From Ruminococcus sp. (GTDB lineage Bacteria; Bacillota; Clostridia; Oscillospirales; Ruminococcaceae): 46,391 nt of DNA. This document shows positions 1 through 8,188 of the stretch, piece by piece (positions within the stretch are counted from its first letter, which is position 1; each line of letters begins with the position of its first letter). The DNA is taken from NCBI GenBank assembly GCA_023665505.1, contig JAMPDU010000007.1, positions 1 to 46,391 on the forward strand, written 5' to 3'. Under the pieces are notes generated by a model. It saw only the letters and a program-made list of their open reading frames with translations, searched no databases and was not told where the DNA came from. The position numbers and the translations under genes are program-made.

Positions 1-13
1 TAACTGCAAAATG

Positions 14-48
14 AAAAAACCCGCTGACAAACCAATGTCGGCGGGTTT
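14..48 (-). terminator. Intrinsic terminator ending the five-gene minus-strand operon
   Basis: A 13-bp stem (17-29 paired with 36-48, one G-U pair) encloses a 6-nt loop. Read on the minus strand it is followed by a run of six T, so it ends transcription coming from the EAL gene. On the plus strand the tail is only TTTAATTT, so it may also serve weakly for a gene left of the window. Confidence 0.8.
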
Positions 49-65
49 AATTTATTAACGTTTTT

Positions 66-124
66 GTAGGGGCGGGGTTTCCCCGCCCGCGGGTATGTGA
101 CAGCGGGACGGGAAACCCGTCCCC
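66..124. repeat. Pair of GC-rich palindromes (dispersed family)
   Basis: Two adjacent palindromes. The first is GGGGCGGGG-tt-CCCCGCCC-like (about 70-88). The second, GCGGGACGGGAAACCCGTCC at 103-122, recurs exactly at 39271-39290. This suggests a small mobile or amplified intergenic element rather than a gene-specific signal. Confidence 0.6.
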
Positions 125-169
125 TACAGAGGTACAGATAACCCGTACAAATAATTATTAATTATTAAT

Positions 170-1378
170 TTACTCAATCGCCCTCGAAAGCGTTATCGCC
201 AGCACGTCCTCGGAGGCGGAATTTTTCATGTAGTAGTTGGTGGTCTCAACCTTGCGGTAAACGCCGTCGTCCCCAAGCTGGCGGGTCACTACCGCCCGTA
301 CCCGTTCGCCTCTTTCGTAGGCGTCAAGCTGGTCTTTTACGTCGAAAGTGTCGGAGAAAAGCTGTCTGTCCTCGGGGTGCATACTGGACGCGCCATGGAC
401 GATAAGCTCGGAGTAAACCCCCGTGGAGGGGCAGGAGCGTGTGGAAAAATGCTCGTACACCATCATATAAAAGCTGTTGCGGCTTAAGTTGCTTAAAATT
501 ATCAAGGGGTATCTTGTGAACACCGCGTCAAGCAGCAGCTGCGTGGCGCTTGCGGGGGGCAGGGTGAGAAGTATATCCTCGCTTTCGGCGGGGGTTTCCG
601 CGTTTTTCAGGGCGTTGCGGAAGTCCTCCTCGGGCATTGGTTTCGCGAACAGGAAACCTTGTATAAGTTCGCAGCCGCAGGTCCGCAGGAAACCGAGCTG
701 CTCCTTTGTCTCCACGCCCTCGGCGACGGTGGTGAGCTTAAGCCTGTGGGCGAAGTCGAAAATGCTTTCGAGGACTATGCGTTCCTTTTCGTTTTCGCAG
801 TTGCCGCTGAGCAGCGACTTGTCGATTTTAAGTACCGAGGCGGGCACGTCTTTCACAAAATTAAGAGAGGACAGCCCGCTGCCGAAGTCGTCTATGGAAA
901 CCTCGAAATCCGCCGCCACAATGCTTTCCACAAACTTTATTATCGCGCTTTCGTCCGCCGAAAGAGCGGACTCTGTTATCTCGATTTCAACCAGTTTATG
1001 GGGGACTTTATAGCTGTCCACCGTGTCGCTTAAACGCTTTGCGAAATTCGGTTCGCTTGTGTGCAGGCGGGAAAAGTTCACCGAAACCGTTACCACGCGG
1101 CGGTTGTTTTCTATCTCGCCTTTAAGAAAGCGGCAGGTTTCCTCCAGCATATACCAGTCAAGGTCGGAGATAAGCTCCAGTTCCTCCAAAAGAGGGATAA
1201 ACCGCCCCGGCGGGATAATTTCCCCATCGGGGGTAATCCACCGGGCAAGAGCCTCCGCGCCGGCAGCCTTGCCGTTTACGGCGTTGTGCTTAGGCTGATA
1301 GAAAACCTTTATTTCCTTGTTTTCCATAGCCTTTTTGATAAGTACGCCGATGTTTTCTCTTGTGATTTCGATACCCAT
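170..1378 (-). CDS. EAL-domain c-di-GMP phosphodiesterase, cytoplasmic
   Basis: A 402-residue soluble protein with an N-terminal EAL domain (about residues 10-250) that should hydrolyse cyclic di-GMP to pGpG. The signature motifs are present: AEALARW, the metal-ligand segment IEITES, the loop-6 motif DDFGSGLSSL (usual form DDFGTGYSSL), LKIDKSL and VAEGVET. An unassigned C-terminal region of about 140 residues follows and might sense a signal. The start at 1378 is chosen because GGGAGGT lies 6 bases upstream (1385-1391); a longer reading from 1429 has no such site and would overlap the upstream gene. It is the last gene of the operon, 23 bases after the transglutaminase gene. It probably retains activity, since the acidic residues are intact. 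No transmembrane segment is seen. Confidence 0.88.
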   Translation of the reverse strand: MGIEITRENIGVLIKKAMENKEIKVFYQPKHNAVNGKAAGAEALARWITPDGEIIPPGRFIPLLEELELISDLDWYMLEETCRFLKGEIENNRRVVTVSVNFSRLHTSEPNFAKRLSDTVDSYKVPHKLVEIEITESALSADESAIIKFVESIVAADFEVSIDDFGSGLSSLNFVKDVPASVLKIDKSLLSGNCENEKERIVLESIFDFAHRLKLTTVAEGVETKEQLGFLRTCGCELIQGFLFAKPMPEEDFRNALKNAETPAESEDILLTLPPASATQLLLDAVFTRYPLIILSNLSRNSFYMMVYEHFSTRSCPSTGVYSELIVHGASSMHPEDRQLFSDTFDVKDQLDAYERGERVRAVVTRQLGDDGVYRKVETTNYYMKNSASEDVLAITLSRAIE

Positions 1379-1401
1379 AAAATAACCTCCCTTAATATTT
1401 T

Positions 1402-2772
1402 TTACGGCACTACATAGCCGTTTGTACACTCATAGGGCAGACAGAAATTATACAAGCCGTCTTTTTTGTTGCCCGCGTCAAGGACGTACTTTACACCGTC
1501 AAGGGTTATTTCGCACCAGTAATGGCTTATTCGGTTTCCCGTCAATTGGCTTTCTCTGTACCCGCAGACAAGCCGCACGTCGTAACCCATGTACGCCAAA
1601 AATTCAGCAAGCGCGCCGTTGTACTGATAGCACTGCCCCGTCTTGTTGGTTATAGCCGCCTGTACGCAGGAGAGATTGGATATTTTATTCAGACCCTCCG
1701 CGCTTGCGTAATCAACGTTGTAGTGAATGTAGTCCGCAAGATAAACAGCCTTGTCGTAATCCGACATGCCGCTTGTGAAATGCTTTTTCATAAAATCGCT
1801 TATAGTCTTTTTGTCGGCGGCGGAAATGTTCATAGTCCACTCGCTTACGTCGCTGCGGTAGGAAATTACCGGCACGGTGCTTTTCGACTTGCCTTTCGCG
1901 CCGTTGAAAAGCGAAACCGAAGAGGTGGTTGAGGAAACGCCGCTGAAGTCGCCGTACACCTTTTTGCCGTCTTTATTTTGGTAGGCTCTTATTTTAAAAT
2001 AGTAGCTGTAATTTTTGTCCCGCTTTATGGCGTAGGAGGTTTCGGTTGTGGTTTTCAGCTTTTTGAATTCCTGCTGTTCCGCCTTTTTAAGGCTTTCGGG
2101 CGACTCGGTGTAGGCAACCGCGCCCTCGCTGCTGTAGGAGGTGTGGAAATTCTTTTTCCCCGCCTTTTTCTTATAGTAGTAAATCTCGTAGCCGTCCGCC
2201 TTGCTGTTTTTATTCCATGAAATTGTTATTCTTGACGAAGTTACGGCGACGTTGGCATTGCCCGGCAAAAGGGGGGTTTTTATCTTGACAGCCTCGGAAA
2301 GTTTGGTTTTCTTTCCGCTGCTGTTGTACATGCGTATTTTGTAGGAATAGGATGTCAGCGACTTCGCGGTTGTATCGGTGTAGCTTGTTCCGCTTACCTC
2401 GTTAAGATAAACGTAATTCTTTTTGCTTGAATTGTATCTGTAAATTCTTGTATGGTCTACACCCTCCACATAATCCCATTTCAGCTTTACGCCGTTGGGA
2501 GCAGCCTCCGCCGTAACCTCGGGGACAAGGCTCGTTGAAAATTTTTCCGGCTCTTTGAAGTCGAAGTACCAAGTCCAGTCGTCCTCGTCAGCCACGGGTT
2601 CGTCGAGTATGGGTTCGTCGGGAACAGGCTCTGCGGGAACGTCAAAAGTGTCGAAAGTAATGTCCTCGCCGTAGTAGTAGAAAAAGTACTCCTCCGCCGA
2701 AACCGCCGCAGGCGCTGACAGAATTGCCGCCGCCGCTAAAATTGCCGAAATTATTCTTTTGAGATTTTTCAT
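1402..2772 (-). CDS. Secreted Fn3-transglutaminase-like protein
   Basis: A 456-residue exported protein. It has a signal peptide (1-26, cleavage after VSA), an acidic DEPV-like linker (45-65), two fibronectin type III-like modules (about 85-167 and 170-285), and a C-terminal transglutaminase-like (papain-fold) domain (about 300-456). The likely catalytic triad is C381 (in TGQCYQY), H417 (in SHYWCEI) and D432 (in VLDAG). Such domains act in bacterial walls as proteases, amidases or cross-linking enzymes; which one cannot be told here. It is 19 bases after the HtrA gene in the same operon, pointing to envelope maintenance under control of the neighbouring two-component system. A GAAAGGT ribosome site precedes the ATG. 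No membrane anchor or sorting signal is seen at its C terminus. Confidence 0.83.
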   Translation of the reverse strand: MKNLKRIISAILAAAAILSAPAAVSAEEYFFYYYGEDITFDTFDVPAEPVPDEPILDEPVADEDDWTWYFDFKEPEKFSTSLVPEVTAEAAPNGVKLKWDYVEGVDHTRIYRYNSSKKNYVYLNEVSGTSYTDTTAKSLTSYSYKIRMYNSSGKKTKLSEAVKIKTPLLPGNANVAVTSSRITISWNKNSKADGYEIYYYKKKAGKKNFHTSYSSEGAVAYTESPESLKKAEQQEFKKLKTTTETSYAIKRDKNYSYYFKIRAYQNKDGKKVYGDFSGVSSTTSSVSLFNGAKGKSKSTVPVISYRSDVSEWTMNISAADKKTISDFMKKHFTSGMSDYDKAVYLADYIHYNVDYASAEGLNKISNLSCVQAAITNKTGQCYQYNGALAEFLAYMGYDVRLVCGYRESQLTGNRISHYWCEITLDGVKYVLDAGNKKDGLYNFCLPYECTNGYVVP

Positions 2773-2791
2773 TGATTTAAAATACCTTTCT

Positions 2792-4294
2792 TTATTTGAT
2801 TACATCGCTTGACGTGTTGTCGTCGGTGCTCCTTGTGACGGAGTACCCCGACATGGAGGTCGTATCGGGGGCAAGCTCTATGTTAACCTCGAAGGTTACG
2901 GGGTCGCCCGTGGTTTCCTTGCGGAAAACCGTCAGAGTAACCCTGTCTCCCGGTACTTTGTCCGCCAAAGCTTTCAGCACTTCCTCCGAGCCGTAAACCC
3001 GCACGCCGTCTATATGGGTGATTATATCGTAAGGCTCAAGCCCCGCATTGGCAACGTCGCAGTCGGGGTCAACCTCCATAATGCACAAGCCCGCCTCGAC
3101 TTTGTATGAAGAGGCAAAGTCGTCCCCAACCGAGACAAAGGTTACGCCCACACGCGCCCGCGCGGAAACATAGCCTTTCGACATAAGCTCTTCCGCAATG
3201 GGTACGGCGTCGTCAATGGCTATGCTGAAACCTATATTTTCGTACTTTTCGTGGTTCATAAGAGCGACGGCAACCCCCACCACCTGACCGTACATATTGA
3301 CAAGCGCGCCTCCGGAATTCCCCGGGTTAAGGGCGACGTCGGTCTGTATGCAGCGGATTGTGGAGCTGCTGATATAGTCGGTGTCGATTTCGCGGTCAAG
3401 ACCCGTAACGTAGCCGTAGGTCACGGTATTGGCGAAACCGCCTCCCGCCCCCGCAAGAGCCACTTCCTCGCCGATAACAAGGTCCGCGGACGTGCCTATC
3501 TCGGCGGGGGAAAGGCCGTCCCTGTCGATTTTTATCACCGCAAGGTCGCTTTTCCTGTCAAAGCCGACAACCGCCGCCTTTTCCTCCGAGCCGTCGTAAA
3601 GTTCCACCGCAAGGCTGTTCGCCTCGTCGATAACGTGGGCGTTTGTAAGAATATATCCGTCCTCCGTAAGAATTATTCCCGAACCCGACGAAGAGGGAAC
3701 GTAGGGCACTTCCCCGAAAGCGTTTATTTTAACCTGCGAGGGCAGAATTGTTTTGGCGACGCCCACCGTGGTGAGAAGTCCCGTTTCCCTGTCGCGGTAC
3801 ATTTCCTCTTCCAGCACGGGCTTGCGCGCCGTGGGAATATTTACCGTAACCCGTTCGGGGGTGTTATCCGGGGTGACTTCCCTTATTATCGCGTTTGAGA
3901 AGTCAAGCTCGTTTTCGGACTTTTTGCCGTCCCGCAGGGATATTGCCGCCGCCAGAACGACTATAACCATAAACATAAGAATTACCGCCGCAATCACAAC
4001 GCACAGGCAGCCTGTCGAAAGCCGCCTTTGTTTTGGGGGAACTTGCTGTTCCCGAACCGCCTGCTGTTCCTGCGTTTCCTGCGGGGGCGTATTTGGCATG
4101 GCGTACTGCGGCTGATACTGCGGCATAGGAGTACCGTTTGGCTGTACCTCCCGAGGCGGGATTTCCCGCGGCTGCGGTTGGACTTGCTGTTCCGCCGTTT
4201 CCTTATCAGTTACCGGGGGCAGACTGTTTTGCGGGAACTGCGTTCCGTCCGTATTGTTTTCATTGGGTTGGCTGTTGTTTTCAAAATTATCCAT
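2792..4294 (-). CDS. Membrane-anchored HtrA/DegP-like serine protease (S1C) with PDZ
   Basis: A 500-residue envelope protease. A Pro/Gln-rich cytoplasmic N-terminus (1-90) is followed by one membrane segment (about 96-118), a trypsin-like domain and a PDZ domain (about 385-480). The catalytic triad reads clearly: H220 (TNAHVID), D250 (KSDLAVI) and S327 (NPGNSGGA). Members of this family degrade or refold misfolded exported proteins and are usually induced by envelope stress. It sits 29 bases after the histidine kinase, so it is probably both in the operon and in the regulon of that system. The start has GGAGG 8 bases upstream. The domain order is that of Firmicutes HtrA (PrtP/YkdA/YvtA type); a precise paralogue name is not assigned. 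Confidence 0.93.
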   Translation of the reverse strand: MDNFENNSQPNENNTDGTQFPQNSLPPVTDKETAEQQVQPQPREIPPREVQPNGTPMPQYQPQYAMPNTPPQETQEQQAVREQQVPPKQRRLSTGCLCVVIAAVILMFMVIVVLAAAISLRDGKKSENELDFSNAIIREVTPDNTPERVTVNIPTARKPVLEEEMYRDRETGLLTTVGVAKTILPSQVKINAFGEVPYVPSSSGSGIILTEDGYILTNAHVIDEANSLAVELYDGSEEKAAVVGFDRKSDLAVIKIDRDGLSPAEIGTSADLVIGEEVALAGAGGGFANTVTYGYVTGLDREIDTDYISSSTIRCIQTDVALNPGNSGGALVNMYGQVVGVAVALMNHEKYENIGFSIAIDDAVPIAEELMSKGYVSARARVGVTFVSVGDDFASSYKVEAGLCIMEVDPDCDVANAGLEPYDIITHIDGVRVYGSEEVLKALADKVPGDRVTLTVFRKETTGDPVTFEVNIELAPDTTSMSGYSVTRSTDDNTSSDVIK

Positions 4295-4323
4295 TTGTAT
4301 CCTCCATATGGGAATTTGCCGTT

Positions 4324-5724
4324 TTACTTGGGAAGTGTAAACTCAAACTCGACGTACTGCTCATACTGGCTGCGTACGAGAATAGTCCCGCCGTGCAGCT
4401 TTATCAAAGAACGGACTATCGAAAGCCCCAGACCTACTCCGCCCGGGTCGACGCCCCTTGATTCGTCCGTTTTGTAGAACCTCTCAAAAACCCTTGAAAT
4501 CTCGTTTTCTTTCAGCCCCTCGCCGCTGTTCCGCACCGTCACCGACGCGCCGTCCTCGTTTTCCGTAAAAAGAAACTCTATGTAGCCGCCCTCGTTGACG
4601 AATTTCACGGCGTTTTCCGTAAGATTGTATATCACCTGCCGAATAAGGTCCTCGTCGGCTTTTACGTAAAACGCGCCCCTGTCAAGACCCCGCACGTCCA
4701 CCCGCTTTTCATCGATACGCTTTTCAAAGCTGAGCAGCGTGCGGAAAATCACCGGGATTATATCAATGTCCGCAGGCGAAAGAGTAAGTTCCCCCGCCTC
4801 GTATTTCGATATATTCAGCATCGAGCGCACCAGCCGCGAAAGGCGGTTTACCTCCATTGACACTATTTTAAGGTAATGCTCCTGCTGCTCGGGGGGGATA
4901 GTGCCGTCCAGAATGCCGTCTATAAAGCCGCCGATAGTGGTCATAGGCGTTTTCAGCTCATGGGAAACGTTGGAAATAAAGCTTTTTCTTGTTTCCTCGG
5001 TTTCGGCTATGGCGGTTGCCATTTCGTTTATGGAATTGGCAAGAAAGCCGAATTCGTTTTCCTCGATAACGTTCAGCTTTGCAGAAAAATCCCCCTCGCC
5101 GAATTTGCGGACAGCCATTGTCATTTCTCTGACGGGGGAGAATATACTGTTTGTATAAAAGTACATAATAAAAAACACAGCCGCCGTAATTGCCGCAGCC
5201 GCCAGCACCGCAGTCAGCGCAAGCTCTTTCATGTATTCCGTCAGGCTTGAGGCGGGAAGTCTGCCGAAAAGCAAATACCTTTCCCCGTTTATACTGAGAG
5301 GATAAACTATGTTGAAATAGTCCTCCTCGTAGTAATTGTCGAGGGTGCTCAGCTCGTAAAAGCCGTCGGCGGTGATTTTTGAAAGGGTTTCGCCGCCGAA
5401 ATTTTTATCTGTATGAGAACACGGCGATGCCTCGGAGCAAACCAAGACAGCGCCGTTTTCGTCGGTCAGTGTAATTTCCGTATCCGAATTCGCGGCTATG
5501 TAGCCGTAAACCGTTTTCAGCATGGTAAAGTCAAGCTCGCCGTTCACGGAACAGGCGGCGGTTTCGGACATGGCGGTCTCCATAAGACCGTCCAAAAACC
5601 TCCGCTTGTCGTTTTTGTAGTACTCGCCCGAAACCAGGAGAATAACGACGCTTACGCACACCACAGCCGAAAAAAGCACAGCCGCGCACAGATAGAAAAA
5701 TTCCGTAAAAATACTCTTACGCAT
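4324..5724 (-). CDS. Sensor histidine kinase (HAMP, HisKA, HATPase)
   Basis: A 466-residue transmembrane kinase that phosphorylates the response regulator encoded just upstream. It has TM1 (about 10-32), an extracellular sensor region (33-167), TM2 (168-190), HAMP (191-243), and a dimerisation/phosphoacceptor domain with H255 in SHELKTP. The ATPase domain has an N-box (NLTENAVKF), a G1-type segment (VRNSGEG) and a G2 box (GGVGLGLSIV). The architecture matches PhoR/ResE/VanS-type kinases. Its ATG overlaps the end of the regulator gene by 8 bases, so the two are translationally coupled. The sensed signal is unknown; the protease and transglutaminase downstream suggest envelope condition. Confidence 0.93.
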   Translation of the reverse strand: MRKSIFTEFFYLCAAVLFSAVVCVSVVILLVSGEYYKNDKRRFLDGLMETAMSETAACSVNGELDFTMLKTVYGYIAANSDTEITLTDENGAVLVCSEASPCSHTDKNFGGETLSKITADGFYELSTLDNYYEEDYFNIVYPLSINGERYLLFGRLPASSLTEYMKELALTAVLAAAAITAAVFFIMYFYTNSIFSPVREMTMAVRKFGEGDFSAKLNVIEENEFGFLANSINEMATAIAETEETRKSFISNVSHELKTPMTTIGGFIDGILDGTIPPEQQEHYLKIVSMEVNRLSRLVRSMLNISKYEAGELTLSPADIDIIPVIFRTLLSFEKRIDEKRVDVRGLDRGAFYVKADEDLIRQVIYNLTENAVKFVNEGGYIEFLFTENEDGASVTVRNSGEGLKENEISRVFERFYKTDESRGVDPGGVGLGLSIVRSLIKLHGGTILVRSQYEQYVEFEFTLPK

Positions 5725-6421
5725 TAGCGTCCTCGTCAGCCTCGAATTTGTAGCCTACGCCCCAAACTGTTTTCAGCGCCCATTTTTCCGAAACGCCCTC
5801 CAGCTTTTCGCGCAGGCGCTTGATGTGCACGTCGATGGTACGGGAGTCGCCGTAGTACTCAAAGCCCCAAACCTCGTCCAAAAGCTGATCTCTCGTGTAA
5901 ACCCTGTTGGGGTTTGACGCCAGGTAGAAAAGCAGCTCCAGCTCTTTCGGGGGCGTGTCCATAACCTTGCCGTCAACCCGCAGCTCATACCTTGTCATAT
6001 TGACAACCAGCTTGTCGTAGCGGACTTCCTTGACCTCCGACTCGGAGGAAGTCTGACCGATACGTCTTGAAACCGCCTTTATGCGGGCGATGACCTCTTT
6101 CGTGTCAAAGGGCTTGACGATGTAGTCGTCCGCGCCCAGTTCCAGACCGAGAACCTTGTCGAAGGTTTCGCTTTTGGCGGTAATCATAATAATGGGCACG
6201 TTGGATTTTTTTCTTATTTCGCGGCAGACCTGCCAGCCGTCCAGCTCGGGGAGCATAATGTCCAGGAGCACGATGTCCGGCTTAAGGGCGTTGAACTTAA
6301 CGACCGCCTCTTCGCCGTCATGGGAAATAATTACGCCCCAGCCCTCTTTTTCGAGATAGAGCTTTAAAAGCTCGCAGATGTTGTTGTCATCGTCAACTAC
6401 TAAAACCTTTCCAAGTGACAT
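5717..6421 (-). CDS. OmpR/PhoB-family response regulator
   Basis: A 234-residue regulator. The receiver domain (4-117) has the acidic pocket DDD at 10-12, phosphoacceptor D54 (LLDIMLP) and the conserved Lys in VKPFD. A winged-helix DNA-binding domain (about 135-232) carries the usual YTRDQLLDEVWG and RTIDVHIKRLR segments. The start at 6421 is preferred over an upstream ATG at 6439 because AAGGATGG lies at a good distance from it. This is the first gene of the five-gene minus-strand operon and is the probable partner of the overlapping kinase. Targets are not visible, but autoregulation of this operon is plausible. Confidence 0.93.
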   Translation of the reverse strand: MSLGKVLVVDDDNNICELLKLYLEKEGWGVIISHDGEEAVVKFNALKPDIVLLDIMLPELDGWQVCREIRKKSNVPIIMITAKSETFDKVLGLELGADDYIVKPFDTKEVIARIKAVSRRIGQTSSESEVKEVRYDKLVVNMTRYELRVDGKVMDTPPKELELLFYLASNPNRVYTRDQLLDEVWGFEYYGDSRTIDVHIKRLREKLEGVSEKWALKTVWGVGYKFEADEDANA

Positions 6422-6563
6422 AATAAACCATCCTTTCAAAATTAAGCTTTTATTTGGAAGTCGATGCGGGAATTTATTGGGATTTCCGCGGCTGAATTTT
6501 CCTTTAATTTACAGCAATGTGCAATTTTTTACACACATTTTGCCGCAACTGTATACCACGTTA

Positions 6564-6572
6564 ATTATACCA
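6564..6572 (-). promoter_or_regulatory. Extended -10 promoter for the regulator-kinase-HtrA operon
   Basis: TGGTATAAT on the minus strand is a perfect -10 hexamer with a TGn extension; no good -35 hexamer lies 17 bases upstream. It gives a leader of about 140 bases to the regulator start. A weak -35 fits a promoter helped by an activator, possibly the regulator itself (inference). Confidence 0.55.
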
Positions 6573-6850
6573 AAATTTGCGCTCATATAGATAAATTTTC
6601 TGTTACGTATTTATGTACGTTTTGTAAATTTAACAAAATATTGTTTTTAATATTACAAAAGAAATGAAAAAAATTCATTTTTGCGGGGTCGCCCCGCAGC
6701 GAGTGTCCCCCCAATGTTGAAAGCGGCAGAGGTTTATTTTGTATAGCCCCCCAAGGGGCGGGTCGGGGAAAGCGTTTCGTAAAATTTTTATACGGATAAA
6801 ATTTCAACCGCCCCGCAGGACGGTCGGAATTTTATTATTAATTATATTTG
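6573..6850. other. Non-coding spacer with GC-rich palindromes
   Basis: No supportable gene lies here, and only short open frames without ribosome sites are present. The 5' half is very AT-rich. From about 6683 it carries several GC-rich palindromes, such as GCGGGG-tcg-CCCCGC (6683-6697) and a CCCC/GGGG hairpin near 6746-6762. They resemble the palindromic elements elsewhere in this window and may help end thiT transcription, though no clear T-run follows on the minus strand. Confidence 0.5.
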
Positions 6851-7435
6851 TTAATTTTCCCCAATAAGCCTGTTAATCTGCGGAACTTTAAGCAGCACCG
6901 CCGCGCCGATAACGGTGAAAATCATCTCGGGGAGCATATACGCCCCGTTGTAAACCGCGCTGTAGAGCCATTCGTTGTCGGTGGAAAAAGCCTCCCAAAT
7001 CATGCCCGCGGAGTGGAAAATCGCCGCGCCGCTGACAACGTGCAGGATATACCTTATTAATATGGCAATCGCCGTACCGCCGAGCCGCCCCGCAAGCCCC
7101 TTGTTGCGGAACATTCCCGCCAGACCTATCGCCGTGTACGCGCCTATGTAGTCGAGGAAAATGCAGGCAACGAGCATAACGGGGGTAAGCCCCCATGCGA
7201 AAAGACCGTCCACAATAATGCCTTGACCCAGTTGCAGCAGCGAGGAGACGAACGCCGCGAAAAGCCCGGCTTTTACCCCTCTTTTGACGCTGTACACCGC
7301 TATTGGCAGCATTGACAGCAGGGTTATCGACCCTCCCCAAGGCAGGCGGAAAACCTTGATATAGCTTAAAACGAAAGCCATTGCCACCATAATCGCGCCC
7401 TCGGCGAGAATTCTTGTTTTTGAGTTTCTTTCCAT
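6851..7435 (-). CDS. thiT: ECF transporter S component, thiamine-specific (ThiT)
   Basis: A 194-residue hydrophobic protein with about six membrane segments. It is the substrate-binding subunit of an energy-coupling factor importer and needs the shared EcfA/EcfA'/EcfT module, encoded elsewhere. The family assignment rests on the N-terminal region (LAEGAIMVAMAFVLSYIKVF), the segment SMLPIAVYSVKRGVKAGLFA typical of ThiT, and above all the TPP riboswitch directly upstream. The start at 7435 is supported by AGGAAG 7 bases away; the upstream in-frame ATG at 7510 falls inside the terminator region and is rejected. Expression should fall when intracellular thiamine pyrophosphate is high. It appears monocistronic. 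Confidence 0.87.
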   Translation of the reverse strand: MERNSKTRILAEGAIMVAMAFVLSYIKVFRLPWGGSITLLSMLPIAVYSVKRGVKAGLFAAFVSSLLQLGQGIIVDGLFAWGLTPVMLVACIFLDYIGAYTAIGLAGMFRNKGLAGRLGGTAIAILIRYILHVVSGAAIFHSAGMIWEAFSTDNEWLYSAVYNGAYMLPEMIFTVIGAAVLLKVPQINRLIGEN

Positions 7436-7490
7436 AGTAAAACTTCCTAACTTTGTAAATTTATAATTACGGCGTCGGCTCGTCCGTCCG

Positions 7491-7526
7491 AAAAATAAAA
7501 AAGTCCGCACTTATCACCGTGCAGAC
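7491..7526 (-). terminator. Second (thiT-proximal) terminator of the TPP leader
   Basis: On the minus strand, stem GTCTGCAC (7519-7526) pairs with GTGCGGAC (7503-7510) around an 8-nt loop, with one G-U pair. It is followed by TTTTTTATTTTT. It lies about 56 bases upstream of the thiT ATG. Confidence 0.75.
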
Positions 7527-7527
7527 C

Positions 7528-7547
7528 AAAAAAGTCCGCACGCGGAC
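7528..7547 (-). terminator. First (riboswitch-proximal) terminator of the TPP leader
   Basis: GTCCG-CGTG-CGGAC on the minus strand (7534-7547) is followed by six T (7528-7533). The outer bases at 7548-7557 offer a longer alternative pairing (AAGTCTG with CGGACTT). This is the expected expression platform immediately downstream of the aptamer. Confidence 0.72.
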
Positions 7548-7580
7548 GTACAGACTTGATTTCCCTTAAAAAGCGAACAA

Positions 7581-7690
7581 ATTCCCTACGCCGGCATTAC
7601 CCGTATCAGGTTTTAAGGGTCGGAACTGTAAATCTTGTCGCAGGATTTCGGTTCCCTCTCAGCCGCCTCAAGCAGCTCCCCTACTGGAAT
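7581..7690 (-). promoter_or_regulatory. TPP (THI-box) riboswitch controlling thiT
   Basis: The minus strand carries the conserved THI elements in order: GGGGAGC, GGCTGAGAGGGAACC, GACCCTTAAAACCTGAT, GGGTAATGCCGGCGTAGGGA. The closing P1 helix pairs ATTCC (7686-7690) with GGAAT (7581-7585). Known TPP riboswitches of Firmicutes bind thiamine pyrophosphate and promote termination. Here two tandem terminators follow within 60 bases. Confidence 0.96.
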
Positions 7691-7703
7691 ATTAGATTTT
7701 TAG

Positions 7704-7717
7704 AGGCAAGAGGCAAG
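7704..7717. repeat. Two-unit heptanucleotide repeat
   Basis: Two perfect copies of AGGCAAG stand in tandem in the thiT leader, upstream of the riboswitch. They match the NNNNNAG heptamer pattern of three other intergenic arrays in this window (25204, 27499, 39162). Confidence 0.5.
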
Positions 7718-7745
7718 AAATTTTTCCTGCTTTGCCGTGATATTT

Positions 7746-7774
7746 ATATTACCATAAATTTTCCCGTTTGTCAA
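7746..7774 (-). promoter_or_regulatory. Sigma-A promoter of thiT
   Basis: On the minus strand the -35 is TTGACA (7769-7774), the spacer is exactly 17 bases, and the -10 is TAATAT (7746-7751). Transcription would begin about 50 bases before the riboswitch aptamer. The region between this promoter and the plus-strand promoter at 8011 holds no gene or obvious element. Confidence 0.8.
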
Positions 7775-8010
7775 TAGGGTTTGGGGAATTTTTTCGTCTA
7801 TAGAAATTCTTTCTCCCCCGTCTTTTTTATTTGTGCAAAATGACCAATGGGTAAAAATTTTTTGCCCTTTCAACTGCAAAATTTTGGCAAATTGTCGGCG
7901 GCGTTCACAAAATTACAACAAAAATTTCCACGATGTGTGCGGTTTTTTACCCCGAATATTAAGCGTTTGTGAAATTTTAGCCTATTTTTAGTATTTGTAA
8001 ATTATAATAG

Positions 8011-8039
8011 TTGACAAAAATAAATTAATTTTGTATAAT
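8011..8039 (+). promoter_or_regulatory. Strong sigma-A promoter of the GGDEF-EAL gene
   Basis: TTGACA (8011-8016), a 17-base spacer and TATAAT (8034-8039) form a consensus promoter. A leader of about 140 bases follows. Near its 5' end it contains a small hairpin with stem GTATCAA / TTGATAC. I did not find c-di-GMP riboswitch consensus motifs in it. Confidence 0.85.
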
Positions 8040-8188
8040 ATAATTGTAAGTAAAGTACAAGTGTATCAACTCGCTTTGATACTGTCATAAATAAGCCGCA
8101 AACGTTTTCGGAAATCTATTTTGATATTGTATTTCAGAACATTTTTTGCCGTGTTTGCTATGACATACCGTTTTGGGAGGAGGGTCTT

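Noticed and set aside
1379..1429. Upstream start for the EAL protein
   Set aside because: The extension overlaps the transglutaminase gene and lacks a ribosome site, whereas GGGAGGT stands before the start at 1378.
6583..6807. Minus-strand 74-codon frame
   Set aside because: It crosses palindromic non-coding sequence, has no ribosome site and no protein-like composition.
8046..8188. c-di-GMP riboswitch in the leader of the GGDEF-EAL gene
   Set aside because: The leader is long and the gene would be a fitting target, but the conserved aptamer segments and a terminator are not found.
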